This document shows positions 1 to 7,262 of a stretch of DNA of 37,514 nucleotides, piece after piece. Each line of letters begins with the position of its first letter. Within the stretch, counting starts at the first letter, position 1. The notes beneath the pieces were generated by a model, which saw only the letters and a list, made by a program, of their open reading frames with translations, had not been told where the DNA came from and ran no database searches. Origin of the DNA: Cyanobacteria bacterium bin.51 (GTDB lineage Bacteria > Cyanobacteriota > Cyanobacteriia > PCC-6307 > Cyanobiaceae); NCBI GenBank assembly GCA_013203655.1, contig JABMPN010000079.1, positions 1-37,514 of the forward strand. Direction: 5' to 3'. Both the position numbers and the translations under genes were made by a program.

Positions 1-2
1 AC

Positions 3-56
3 GATTCAGTCGTTGGATCACTGAATCAACCTGGCTGACCCCTCACACAGTCAGCC
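3..56 (+). other. Two tandem hairpins with a CCTCACACA loop; probable 3' UTR or small RNA
   Basis: Two perfect inverted repeats lie side by side. GATTCAGT (3-10) pairs with ACTGAATC (20-27) over a 9-base loop, and GGCTGAC (33-39) pairs with GTCAGCC (50-56) over a 10-base loop holding CCTCACACA (41-49). An intrinsic terminator follows at 73-100. The arrangement suits the 3' UTR of a gene ending just left of the window, or a short RNA of about 100 nt. The loop differs by one base from the Yfr1 core ACUCCUCACAC, so I do not call it Yfr1. Which of these it is cannot be decided without the sequence to the left. Confidence 0.4.
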
Positions 57-72
57 ATTTCTCCTTGCTTCT

Positions 73-100
73 GCCGCGGCTTCTGTCGCGGCTTTTTTTT
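73..100 (+). terminator. Rho-independent terminator of an upstream transcript
   Basis: GCCGCG (73-78) pairs with CGCGGC (87-92) over an 8-base loop and is followed at once by eight T (93-100). It ends a transcript entering from the left, before the porin gene. Confidence 0.85.
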
Positions 101-123
101 GCTTTTGACTATCTCTTTGTGTA

Positions 124-153
124 GGCAACCCTTGTGTGGGCAACCCTTGTGCC
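124..153. repeat. 15-bp tandem duplication upstream of the porin gene
   Basis: GGCAACCCTTGTG occurs at 124-136 and again at 139-151, a 15-bp period with only the last two bases of the unit differing. It sits in the 101-329 gap between the upstream terminator and the porin. A TTGACA (178-183) in the same gap resembles a -35 box but has no good -10 at the usual spacing, so no porin promoter is called. Confidence 0.7.
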
Positions 154-316
154 GTTGCCTTCTTGGTGGAGCCGGATTTGACAGTGCTGAAGCGACAAGG
201 CCTGCTGGCTCGTCCGTGTATCGCTGAATACATGGAGTTGTGATTGAATGCGACAAATTTTTTTGGCGTATTCGATACAGTTACGCCAAGCTTCCCAACG
301 GACGCTCCCTCAATTG

Positions 317-325
317 GTGTGAGGA
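317..325 (+). promoter_or_regulatory. Porin ribosome-binding site complementary to the Yfr1 core motif
   Basis: GTGTGAGGA (317-325) contains the purine-rich Shine-Dalgarno sequence of the porin, ending 4 bases before the ATG at 330. Its reverse complement, TCCTCACAC, is nine of the eleven bases of the conserved unpaired core of the cyanobacterial small RNA Yfr1. Pairing here would cover the ribosome-binding site. Yfr1 is known to act on porin (som) mRNAs in Prochlorococcus; action at this site is inferred. The same nine bases also occur in the porin 3' UTR (2046-2054). Confidence 0.55.
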
Positions 326-329
326 TCCA

Positions 330-2021
330 ATGAAACTGTTCCAGAAATTCCTGCTGGCGCCGGCTGCCCTTGGGCTACTCAGCCCGCTGGCCGCGTCTGC
401 TTCTGATTTGAATGTTGATGGCATCAATCTTGAGGCCATCAACGCCTATGCCAGCTCTGGTTCCGCGAAGAGCCGGAATCAAGTCACCAGCATCACCCAG
501 TTCTCTGATGTTCAACCAACGGAATGGGCCTATCAGGCTCTCTCCAATCTGGTTGAGCGTTACGGCTGCGTGGCTGGCTATCCCGATGGCACCTTCCGCG
601 GTAAGAGGCCGCTGAGCCGCTGGGAAGCCGCTGCCCTGCTCAACGCCTGCCTCGATCGGATCACCGAAGTGACCGATGAATTGCGCCGCTTGATGAAGGA
701 GTTCGAGGTTGAACTTTCCGTGCTCAAGGGCCGGGTCGATGGCCTTGAGGCCAAAGTAGGCGAACTCGAAGCCAGCCAGTTCTCTACCACCACCGTGCTC
801 AAAGGTGAAGCCAACTTCGTACTTGGCGCTCTGAATGCAGGTGGTAATCGCCCGGGTCTTGGTGTGTTCGGGGACGGTTCCGGAAATGCTGCAGAGAAGT
901 ACAACCAGCAGTTCGGTGCCACTACGTTCAGCTATGACGTTCGCCTTAATCTTGAGACGAGTTTCACGGGCAAAGACCTGCTGTTCACCCGCCTTCGCTC
1001 CGGCAACTTCGAAAATGCCTTTGCTGGAGATGGTGTCAACCTGACGGCACTGGATAAAGCAAGCAGCGGCTTCAGCGGGAATAATAGTGTCGGCATCGAC
1101 AGGCTTTATTATCGTTTCCCCGTTGGCAACCAATTCACTTTTGTGGTTGGTCCTCGGGCCAGGAATACCGAATCCTTGGCTGTCAGGCCTTCGGTTTATA
1201 AAAGCGATATTCTCGACTATTTCTCCGTCTACGGAACACCTGGCGTCTACAACAAAGCCACAGGAGCGCTCGTTGCTGCCATCTGGAAGCAGGATGTCGA
1301 GAGAGGCCAGGGTCGCTTCAGCTTTGCGGCCAACTATGTCGCCCAGCAGGGCAATGTTGGTCAGGTCTTTGATGGCGATCCCAATTCCTGCTCAAGCAGT
1401 GAAGGCGGTATCGGCACCGATTGTGCCCGCGGCAGTTTTACGGCCCAGTTGAATTACACGGCCCCCCAGTGGAACATTTCGCTGGCTTACCGCTACGGGC
1501 AACAGGCCACGAACTTCCGGCGCGGCACCAACTTCGTTGCTTCCGACAGCTGGTTCCTGGCCAACGGTGAATCCAACAGCTTTGCGGTCAATGCCTACTG
1601 GCAGCCTAAGAAGGCTGGGTTCATTCCTTCGATCAGCGTCGGCTGGGGCCTGAATTCCCTCTCAGGGAATGCAACGACTCGCTCCGGCGATGAGTTCGAA
1701 ACTCCCTATGTCACTCAGTCACAGAGTTGGTTCGCCGGTCTGCAGTGGAAGGATGTCTTCGCCAAGGGCAATGCTGCCGGTATGGCCGTCGGTCAGGCCA
1801 CCTATGCCACCCAGTTGTCTTCAGGCTCCATTGATGGACTGAACACCACGCCCGACGACGGCAACTTCGTCTGGGAGTGGTGGTACAAGTTCCAGGTCAC
1901 CGACAACATCTCAGTCACCCCGGCGATCTTCTACCTCAGTCGTCCGCTGGGACAATCCACCGGCTCTGACAACAGCTTCGATGTCTTCGGTGGGCTGATT
2001 CAAACTACGTTCAAATTCTGA
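330..2021 (+). CDS. SLH-domain outer-membrane porin (SomA/SomB type, 'iron uptake porin' family)
   Basis: A 563-residue outer-membrane channel of the cyanobacterial Som/OprB-like family. It begins with a signal peptide (residues 1-24, cleavage near ASASA/SDL). An S-layer-homology domain follows (about 48-110, with FSDVQPTEWAYQAL and GYPDGTFRGKRPLSRWEAA), which in this family anchors the protein to the cell wall. Next come a charged coiled coil (about 111-150) and a beta-barrel ending in phenylalanine (GGLIQTTFKF), as expected for barrel assembly. The frame is open from 240, but the ATG at 330 gives the signal peptide and has GAGGA just upstream. Two cysteines, in DPNSC and TDCARG, could form a loop disulfide. 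The gene is flanked by terminators and so is probably monocistronic. Transport specificity cannot be read from the sequence. Confidence 0.93.
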   Translation: MKLFQKFLLAPAALGLLSPLAASASDLNVDGINLEAINAYASSGSAKSRNQVTSITQFSDVQPTEWAYQALSNLVERYGCVAGYPDGTFRGKRPLSRWEAAALLNACLDRITEVTDELRRLMKEFEVELSVLKGRVDGLEAKVGELEASQFSTTTVLKGEANFVLGALNAGGNRPGLGVFGDGSGNAAEKYNQQFGATTFSYDVRLNLETSFTGKDLLFTRLRSGNFENAFAGDGVNLTALDKASSGFSGNNSVGIDRLYYRFPVGNQFTFVVGPRARNTESLAVRPSVYKSDILDYFSVYGTPGVYNKATGALVAAIWKQDVERGQGRFSFAANYVAQQGNVGQVFDGDPNSCSSSEGGIGTDCARGSFTAQLNYTAPQWNISLAYRYGQQATNFRRGTNFVASDSWFLANGESNSFAVNAYWQPKKAGFIPSISVGWGLNSLSGNATTRSGDEFETPYVTQSQSWFAGLQWKDVFAKGNAAGMAVGQATYATQLSSGSIDGLNTTPDDGNFVWEWWYKFQVTDNISVTPAIFYLSRPLGQSTGSDNSFDVFGGLIQTTFKF

Positions 2022-2026
2022 TCTGT

Positions 2027-2063
2027 CCCTGAACGGCTCAGGGCTTCCTCACACAACCTCTTT
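2027..2063 (+). other. Porin 3' UTR: hairpin plus single-stranded CCTCACACA segment
   Basis: Right after the porin stop codon, CCCTGA (2027-2032) pairs with TCAGGG (2038-2043). An unpaired pyrimidine-rich segment with TCCTCACACA (2046-2055) follows, then the terminator hairpin. Hairpin, CCUCACAC segment, terminator is the same order of elements as in the small RNA Yfr1. The nine bases TCCTCACAC (2046-2054) are perfectly complementary to the porin's own ribosome-binding region (317-325). It may be a 3'-UTR-derived regulator or a long-range cis contact; both are inference. Confidence 0.45.
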
Positions 2064-2088
2064 GCCCCCCGGAAACGGGGGGCTTTTT
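2064..2088 (+). terminator. Rho-independent terminator of the porin gene
   Basis: A perfect 8-bp stem, GCCCCCCG (2064-2071) with CGGGGGGC (2076-2083), is closed by a GAAA tetraloop and followed by five T (2084-2088). It is a very strong terminator 43 bp past the porin stop. Confidence 0.93.
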
Positions 2089-2146
2089 GTTGGCAGCCGC
2101 AGACCTGGGGCCGAGGTGGAGATGATGGGGGAGACGAACGCATTCG

Positions 2147-2812
2147 ATGGCATTGCCGCTCCCCACCGAGTTGTATGCCGTGCTCGGCGTGCCCCCCTCA
2201 GCCAGCGCCGCTGAGCTCAAGGCGGCCTATCGGGCCCTGGTGAAGCGGCACCACCCGGATGTGGGCGGTGATGACACCAGGATCCTCGCCCTCAATGCCG
2301 CCTGGGCGGTGCTGGGGGATCGGGAAAAGCGTCGCCGCTACGACGCCGAGAGCGGCAGGGGCGCTGGCCAGGGGGCGGCTGTGGTGCGGCCTGCTCGCGC
2401 CAGGGCCCGGCGTGACAGCGAGATCAGCGCCTGGCTGCGGCAGGTGTATGGGCCGATCGATCGTCTGCTGGCTCAAGTGATCAATCCATTCCCAGCCCAG
2501 ATTCGCGCCCTGTCGGCCGATCCCTACGACGACGACCTGATGGCGACGTTCTGCGATTTTCTCGAGACCAGCAAGCAGAAACTCGAGAAGGTGGTGGCGC
2601 TCTATCGCTCCATGGCCTGCCCCGGTGTTGCCGCTGATGTCGGACTCAGCCTTTATCACTGTTTCAGCCAAGTGCAGGATGCCCTGGCTGAATTTGAGCG
2701 CTACACGCTCGGCTATGTGGACAATTACCTACACGACGGCAGAGAAATGCTGCGGGAAGCCAGGCAGCTGCGCAGTCAGCTACTGCAGGATCGCAAGCAC
2801 CTGGAGGGGTGA
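2147..2812 (+). CDS. J-domain (DnaJ-like) co-chaperone
   Basis: A 221-residue protein with an N-terminal J domain (about 7-68) carrying the essential HPD tripeptide at residues 36-38, between YRALVKRHHPD and the later DREKRRRYD helix. J domains recruit Hsp70 (DnaK) and stimulate its ATPase. There is no G/F-rich, zinc-finger or substrate-binding region, so this is a type III J-protein and not DnaJ itself. The remaining 150 residues are helical and resemble nothing I recognise; they probably give client or location specificity. The ATG at 2147 starts the domain correctly. The gene converges with ndhO with a 19-bp gap. Confidence 0.85.
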   Translation: MALPLPTELYAVLGVPPSASAAELKAAYRALVKRHHPDVGGDDTRILALNAAWAVLGDREKRRRYDAESGRGAGQGAAVVRPARARARRDSEISAWLRQVYGPIDRLLAQVINPFPAQIRALSADPYDDDLMATFCDFLETSKQKLEKVVALYRSMACPGVAADVGLSLYHCFSQVQDALAEFERYTLGYVDNYLHDGREMLREARQLRSQLLQDRKHLEG

Positions 2813-2831
2813 GAAAGGGTGAAGCCGCCGC

Positions 2832-3059
2832 TCAGAATGACTCCAGCTGGTCGATGCGCAACCAGACATCGGGGATCGGCAGACTCCAGTGCAGCTGGGC
2901 GTAGTCACCCTTGAGGGCGAGCACTTCACCGGGGCCTTCGAACAGATAGGCCGGTGGGCTGGGATCGCTGGCGGATGCCTCCAGGCTGCCCGCATAGGCA
3001 CTCGCACTGACCTTCACCAGAGCGCCCTTCTTGAAAGCTGGTGCCGGTGTTTGGGCCAT
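2832..3059 (-). CDS. ndhO: NAD(P)H-quinone oxidoreductase subunit O
   Basis: A 75-residue subunit of the cyanobacterial NDH-1 complex in the thylakoid membrane. NDH-1 passes electrons from ferredoxin to plastoquinone in respiration, cyclic electron flow and CO2 uptake. NdhO is specific to oxygenic phototrophs and sits on the hydrophilic arm. Recognised from the family's full-length pattern: KKGALVKV near the start, SLEASASDPSPPAYLFEGPGE in the middle and PDVWLRIDQLE at the end. The length is normal. It is transcribed divergently from the antiporter, 56 bp away, so that short gap must carry both promoters. Confidence 0.93.
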   Translation of the reverse strand: MAQTPAPAFKKGALVKVSASAYAGSLEASASDPSPPAYLFEGPGEVLALKGDYAQLHWSLPIPDVWLRIDQLESF

Positions 3060-3115
3060 CTCAAAGACTTTGCATCTTCATCAGGCTAGAACCCCCTCGA
3101 CTCCGCTGCCTACCT

Positions 3116-4369
3116 GTGACCACGAACCTGGCCGCCATGCTGGCGGTGTTCGGTGCCCTTCTGCTGGTCGCCGTTCTGCTCGACACCTTCGCTTTCAAGG
3201 TACGCGTGCCCGGGATCCTGCTGGTGCTGGCGCTGGGCCTGCTCACCGACAACAACCTGGAGGCCATCCCCGGTGGCGCCCAGGCACTGCTCAGCCTGGC
3301 CAGGGCCGAAGAGGTGGCCCAGGTGGCCCTGGTGCTGGTGCTGTTCTTCGGTGGGCTCACCACCAACTGGGCCAGGATCCTCAGCATCGTCAGGCCGGCC
3401 ACCCGCCTGGCCACCGCCGGCTCCCTGATCACGGCTCTGCTGGTGATGGTGGTGGTGCTGGGCTTTCAGAGCCTGCCGGGCAGCCTGCTTCCCACCAGCC
3501 TGCCCCTGGCCCTGTTCGTGGGGGCCATGGTCTGCAGCACCGATGCGTCGGCCGTGATGGCGATGCTGCGGCCGCTCTCAGGCCACCTGCCGCCCCGCTT
3601 GCTGGCCCTGATCGAGATGGAATCGGCTGTGAATGATCCAGTGGCCGTGGTGTTTGCGGGTCTGGCCCTGGCCATGGCCAGCGCGGGCGGAGCGGCCACG
3701 GCCCCATCGGGGCTGGTGATCGACGTGGTGCGTCAGTTCCTGCTCGGTGGCCTGTTGGGTTTCTTGGGCGGCAGCCTGGCCCAGCAGTTGCTGTCCAAGC
3801 ATCGGCGGCGGGTCAGCCCTTCGGTGCTGGCGGTGATGAGCCTGGCCGAGTTGATGCTGGTGGTGGGGGGCACCCAGTTGTTGGGGGGCAGTGGCTTGCT
3901 GGCGGCGTTCATCGTCGGGCTGGTGCTGGGAAACAGCCCGACGTGCGATCAGCCCGCCATGGAGGAGGCCCAGGCCGGCTTCGCCAAGATGGCCGAGCTG
4001 ATGCTGTTTCTCTGCATGGGCCTGGTGGTGGATCCCCAGGAGGTGGTCCGGGCGTTGCCCTGGTCGTTGGCTCTGTTCCTGGTGATGCTGCTGGCGCGGA
4101 GCTTGATGGTGCAGGGGATGTTGCTGGGTTCGCCCTTTGGCCAGGCGGAGAAGACCTTTGTGGGCCTGGCCGGCCTGCGCGGGGCGGTGCCGATCGCCAT
4201 GGCGATTCAGGCCGCCGCCAGCGATGTTCCCTGGGGGCGCCTGATGCCGCCCCTGGCCCTCGGGGTGGTGCTGATGGGTCTGCTCTTCCAGGGCTTTGCC
4301 CTGGTGCCCCTGGCCCGTCGCCTCGGCCTGACCACAACCTCAGCGGTTCTCCACGACCCCTACTCCTAG
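3116..4369 (+). CDS. CPA1-family cation:proton antiporter (NhaP-like)
   Basis: A 417-residue inner-membrane protein with about 12 hydrophobic segments. It exchanges Na+ or K+ for H+ in pH and salt homeostasis. Family marks are STDASAVMAML (about 141-151) and the ion-binding Asn-Asp in ESAVNDPVAVVF (ND at 173-174), typical of CPA1 exchangers, plus GLRGAVPIAMA near the C-terminus. There is no long C-terminal regulatory domain such as TrkA-C. The frame is open from 3041, but that would overlap ndhO. The GTG at 3116 (or ATG at 3137) places the first membrane helix at the N-terminus. Cation preference cannot be told from sequence alone. Confidence 0.85.
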   Translation: MTTNLAAMLAVFGALLLVAVLLDTFAFKVRVPGILLVLALGLLTDNNLEAIPGGAQALLSLARAEEVAQVALVLVLFFGGLTTNWARILSIVRPATRLATAGSLITALLVMVVVLGFQSLPGSLLPTSLPLALFVGAMVCSTDASAVMAMLRPLSGHLPPRLLALIEMESAVNDPVAVVFAGLALAMASAGGAATAPSGLVIDVVRQFLLGGLLGFLGGSLAQQLLSKHRRRVSPSVLAVMSLAELMLVVGGTQLLGGSGLLAAFIVGLVLGNSPTCDQPAMEEAQAGFAKMAELMLFLCMGLVVDPQEVVRALPWSLALFLVMLLARSLMVQGMLLGSPFGQAEKTFVGLAGLRGAVPIAMAIQAAASDVPWGRLMPPLALGVVLMGLLFQGFALVPLARRLGLTTTSAVLHDPYS

Positions 4370-4402
4370 CCTGGGTTGCCACCAGAGATCGGAACCATCG
4401 GC

Positions 4403-5338
4403 ATGCGGCTGCTTCTCCTGGGATGCACGGGCTTCGTTGGACGGGAGTTGGTCCCCTGGCTGCTGGAGCGCGGCCATGGCTGCACCGTGGTGAGCCGAGG
4501 CGCAAACAGCCTGGCTGGCCTGGATCATCAGCGGCTGCATCGGCTTCAGGCCGATCCCTCCCAGGCGGCCAGCTGGCAGCAAGCGCCGCTGGCTGAGGCC
4601 ATCGCTGGCGCCGAAGGGGTGGTCAACCTGGCCGGTGAACCGATCGCCGAAAAGCGCTGGACCCCTGAGCACTGCCGCCTGCTGTTGGACAGCCGCCTGC
4701 AGACCACCCGCCTGCTGGTAAAGGCGATGGCCCGGCAGCAGCAGAAACCTGCGGTGCTCGTGAACGGCTCAGCGGTGGGTGTCTATGGCTCCAGCCCGGA
4801 GCAGCGCTTCGCTGAGACCAGCCCGGCAGCAGACGATTTCTTGGGTCGGCTCTGCAGCCAGTGGGAGGCGGCGGCGGCAGAAGCGGCGGCCTTCTCCCGG
4901 GTGGTGACCCTGCGCATCGGCATCGTGCTGGGGGCAGACGGCGGCGCCCTTGGCAAGATGCTGCCGGTGTTCCAGGCCGGTTTCGGTGGCCCGATAGGCT
5001 CCGGGCGGCAATGGATGAGCTGGATCCAGCGCAGTGACCTCTGCCTGCTGATCGCCTCAGCGCTCGAGGATTCCGCTTTTGGCGGGGTCTATAACGCCGT
5101 GGCGCCCAACCCGGTCTCGATGAAAGAGTTCGCTGCCGCCCTCGGCAAGGCGCTGGGGCGGCCCAGCTTCCTGCCGGTGCCCGCCCCGGTGCTGCAGCTC
5201 ATGCTCGGAGACGGCGCCCAGGTGGTTCTGGAGGGTCAGTACGTGCTGGCTGAGCGCCTGCAGCATCAGGGCTTCAACTTCCGTTATCCAGATCTTGCCG
5301 GCGCCCTCGCCGCTGCCACCAGCCCAGCACCCCGCTGA
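4403..5338 (+). CDS. TIGR01777 family SDR epimerase (YfcH/SDR39U1-like)
   Basis: A 311-residue extended short-chain dehydrogenase/reductase. The Rossmann dinucleotide loop GCTGFVG is at residues 7-13. VVNLAGEPIAEKRW, the SAVGVYGS strand and the C-terminal DUF1731-like tail (FLPVPAPVLQLMLGD) mark the TIGR01777 family. It should bind NAD(P)H; the natural substrate of this family is unknown. In related cyanobacteria and plants such proteins are linked to cell-division placement, which I only note as a family association. The ATG at 4403 is chosen over an in-frame TTG at 4376 because it begins directly with the Rossmann strand. The last 65 bp overlap the convergent small membrane protein gene. 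Confidence 0.87.
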   Translation: MRLLLLGCTGFVGRELVPWLLERGHGCTVVSRGANSLAGLDHQRLHRLQADPSQAASWQQAPLAEAIAGAEGVVNLAGEPIAEKRWTPEHCRLLLDSRLQTTRLLVKAMARQQQKPAVLVNGSAVGVYGSSPEQRFAETSPAADDFLGRLCSQWEAAAAEAAAFSRVVTLRIGIVLGADGGALGKMLPVFQAGFGGPIGSGRQWMSWIQRSDLCLLIASALEDSAFGGVYNAVAPNPVSMKEFAAALGKALGRPSFLPVPAPVLQLMLGDGAQVVLEGQYVLAERLQHQGFNFRYPDLAGALAAATSPAPR

Positions 5339-5558
5339 GGACGGCCGCGGCCATCAGCAAGCCGATCGCCGGGGTGAACAGCGGTTCCCAGAGCTTCTGA
5401 AACAGGATCAGCGGCCCCTCCAGCTTCTGGCCATGCAGGCCCACGGCCACGGCAAACCAGAGGGCCCCGCCAATCACCACGAACACGTTCAGCACCAGCA
5501 GGCCGTCGATCCAGCCCTTCAATCGCTCCAGCCAGGGGAGGGAAGACGCTTCAGCCAT
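5274..5558 (-). CDS. Small two-helix membrane protein, unknown function
   Basis: A 94-residue protein with two clear hydrophobic segments (about 20-42, LLVLNVFVVIGGALWFAVAV, and 64-83, ending in GVLGWW), and a basic tail (QRRGRRQ). I recognise it only as a small membrane protein of cyanobacterial type. The ATG at 5558 overlaps the end of the LpxB-related gene by 8 bp, which suggests translational coupling. An upstream in-frame start (5627) would lie inside that gene. The 3' end overlaps the convergent epimerase gene by 65 bp. The frame avoids stops and the composition is membrane-like, so I believe it is real despite the double overlap. Confidence 0.68.
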   Translation of the reverse strand: MAEASSLPWLERLKGWIDGLLVLNVFVVIGGALWFAVAVGLHGQKLEGPLILFQKLWEPLFTPAIGLLMAAAVLSGVLGWWQRRGRRQDLDNGS

Positions 5559-6732
5559 CCAGCACCGCCAGGATCTCTTCAACCATTCTCGCTGAGCCGC
5601 CTGGACCACCGATCCGCTCCAGACCATTGATTCGGCAGCGTTCGGCCAGCTCCGGGCCCTCGGCCAGGGCCTGGAGCTGGCTGGAGAGCAGCTCGGCGCA
5701 GCCCATCAGGCTCTGCTCCGAGCCCGGCTCGCCCTCCGTGCAGGCCAGCGAACTCCCCAGCAGCCGCCGCTGGGCCTCGGCGAAGGCAGGGGTGAACTGG
5801 GGGCCGCAGCCGGCCAGTTGCACCACCGGTTTGCCCAGCCCCACGGCCTGCTCGGCGGCGGTGCCGGTCATCGAGAGCAGCAGGTCGGAGCGCTGCAGCA
5901 CCGTCGGGAATTGCCCCCAGCGGAGTTGGAGCTCCAGGCTGCCGCGCCGCAGGATCTGTCCATCCAGCCGCCACCCCTGCCTGGCGGCCAGCTCCGCAAC
6001 CTGCCCGGCCTGGAAATCCTTGACCAACGCCGCCGTCAGGCCGAGCCGTTCCGGTTGCTGAAGGAGCGGCGGCAGGCGGATGAGCACCGCCAGCATCAAC
6101 GCCAGATTGCGCTGGGCCTCCGGCAGGCGGCTGCCGGGCAGGAGGCCCAGATGCTGCCGCGACGGTGTGGGGGCGCTTGAGCCAGCCAGGGCGGGATCAA
6201 GGAAGGGATTGCCGAGGAACTGCACGCTGCGGCCCAGCTGGGCGCTGAGATCGTCGGCGCTGAGGGCGTCGCGGCTGAACACCCGCCGGAAGCGCCGGCT
6301 TCTCAGGCAGACGCCGCATGGCCAGGGCAGCCGCAGCCGACCCTCGTAGTGGCTGGAGTAGGCCACCAGATAGGTGACAACAGACCTGCGGCTGCACCAG
6401 GCAAACAGCACCGGCAGCACATCACCGATCACCACCACCAGGTCCACCGAGCGGCTTCGCCGCAGGAACAGCCCCAACTTCTGCAACAGGTAGGTGGCCT
6501 GGCCCTGGAACACTTCCGTCAGCCTGCCTCCCAGGCTGGTGTAACCCAGCCCGCCGGTGCTGAACTCCCGGGTGCGACCGATCACGCTCAGGCCTGCCTG
6601 CCGATAGGCGGCGCCGTGCCCCACCAGCGGCAGTGCGGCTACTTCAACTCCGTGGGCCTGAAGCCGCTGGCCGAGCAGGCTGCCGCTGAGATCCTCGCCA
6701 TGGCCATTGCTGAGCAACAGAACGCGCGTCAT
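5551..6732 (-). CDS. Lipid-A-disaccharide synthase-related protein (TIGR03492 family)
   Basis: A 393-residue protein with the two-Rossmann-fold look of GT-B glycosyltransferases, related to LpxB and MurG. It opens with MTRVLLLSNGHGEDLSG and carries VVVIGDVLPVLFAW, then FLGNPFLDP, LLPGSRLPEA and a nucleotide-sugar-type MTGTAAEQAVGLGKPVVQL segment. Related proteins occur across cyanobacteria and plants and are annotated TIGR03492. True LpxB makes the lipid A disaccharide, but the substrate here is unproven and picocyanobacterial lipid A is unusual. It lies 27 bp after the TPR gene on the same strand and overlaps the next small membrane protein gene by 8 bp, so the three probably form an operon. 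Confidence 0.82.
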   Translation of the reverse strand: MTRVLLLSNGHGEDLSGSLLGQRLQAHGVEVAALPLVGHGAAYRQAGLSVIGRTREFSTGGLGYTSLGGRLTEVFQGQATYLLQKLGLFLRRSRSVDLVVVIGDVLPVLFAWCSRRSVVTYLVAYSSHYEGRLRLPWPCGVCLRSRRFRRVFSRDALSADDLSAQLGRSVQFLGNPFLDPALAGSSAPTPSRQHLGLLPGSRLPEAQRNLALMLAVLIRLPPLLQQPERLGLTAALVKDFQAGQVAELAARQGWRLDGQILRRGSLELQLRWGQFPTVLQRSDLLLSMTGTAAEQAVGLGKPVVQLAGCGPQFTPAFAEAQRRLLGSSLACTEGEPGSEQSLMGCAELLSSQLQALAEGPELAERCRINGLERIGGPGGSARMVEEILAVLDG

Positions 6733-6759
6733 GGCGTTGGGCCTCCCGCCGTCACCGGC

Positions 6760-7188
6760 TCAGCCCTGCAACCAGTCCCTCACCTTCTCAAGCGAGCGCC
6801 AACCGGGCTTGCGGCGCAGCCCATCGGCGATCGACCCCTGCAGGTCGCGGGACAGTTCGGGCGCCATCGCCGTGACCCGCAACACCAGATCGATGTGCTC
6901 GCGCACTCCCTTCGCGCCCGTGTCGAGCATGGCCAGACAGAGATTGATCCTGGCTTGGGGGTCCTGGGGGTTGAGCTTCACCGCTGTGCGAGCGGAGCGC
7001 AGGCCCAGCTCGGGCTGATCGTCCAGCAGCTGCAACCAGGACAGGCAAGTCCAGGCGGCCGAGAGGCGCGGCGCTTGGGCCGTGATGGCGAGGAAATCAT
7101 CGATCACCTCGGCGGCCGGGGCACCGCCCTGATAACGGCCCATCGCCTGATCAAACAGGGATTCCGTGGTGTCCGTGGGGGCCGACAT
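6760..7188 (-). CDS. Short TPR-repeat protein
   Basis: A 142-residue soluble protein made of tetratricopeptide-like helices. Three helix pairs are visible (about 15-50, 52-85 and 88-125), with the typical SAAWTCLSWLQLLDDQPELGLRSA pattern and LNPQDPQARINLCLAML. TPR proteins are scaffolds; no partner is evident. No signal peptide or membrane segment is seen. It sits 74 bp after iscA and 27 bp before the LpxB-related gene on the same strand. The start is the only early ATG and gives a sensible N-terminus. Confidence 0.78.
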   Translation of the reverse strand: MSAPTDTTESLFDQAMGRYQGGAPAAEVIDDFLAITAQAPRLSAAWTCLSWLQLLDDQPELGLRSARTAVKLNPQDPQARINLCLAMLDTGAKGVREHIDLVLRVTAMAPELSRDLQGSIADGLRRKPGWRSLEKVRDWLQG

Positions 7189-7262
7189 CGGCTAACACTC
7201 TGGCGGGTCAGGCGATCAGATTCCCACGCCGCAGGACCGCAGGACGCTGCCGGCCGTCAGGC

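Noticed and set aside
3-100. Calling this stretch the Yfr1 gene itself
   Set aside because: The core reads ACCCCTCACAC, not the strictly conserved ACTCCTCACAC, and it lies in a hairpin loop and not between stems.
178-206. TTGACA at 178-183 as the -35 of the porin promoter
   Set aside because: The bases 16-19 bp downstream do not resemble a -10 box.
240-329. In-frame ATG at 240 as the porin start
   Set aside because: The 30 extra residues are not signal-like. The ATG at 330 directly begins a signal peptide and has a Shine-Dalgarno sequence.
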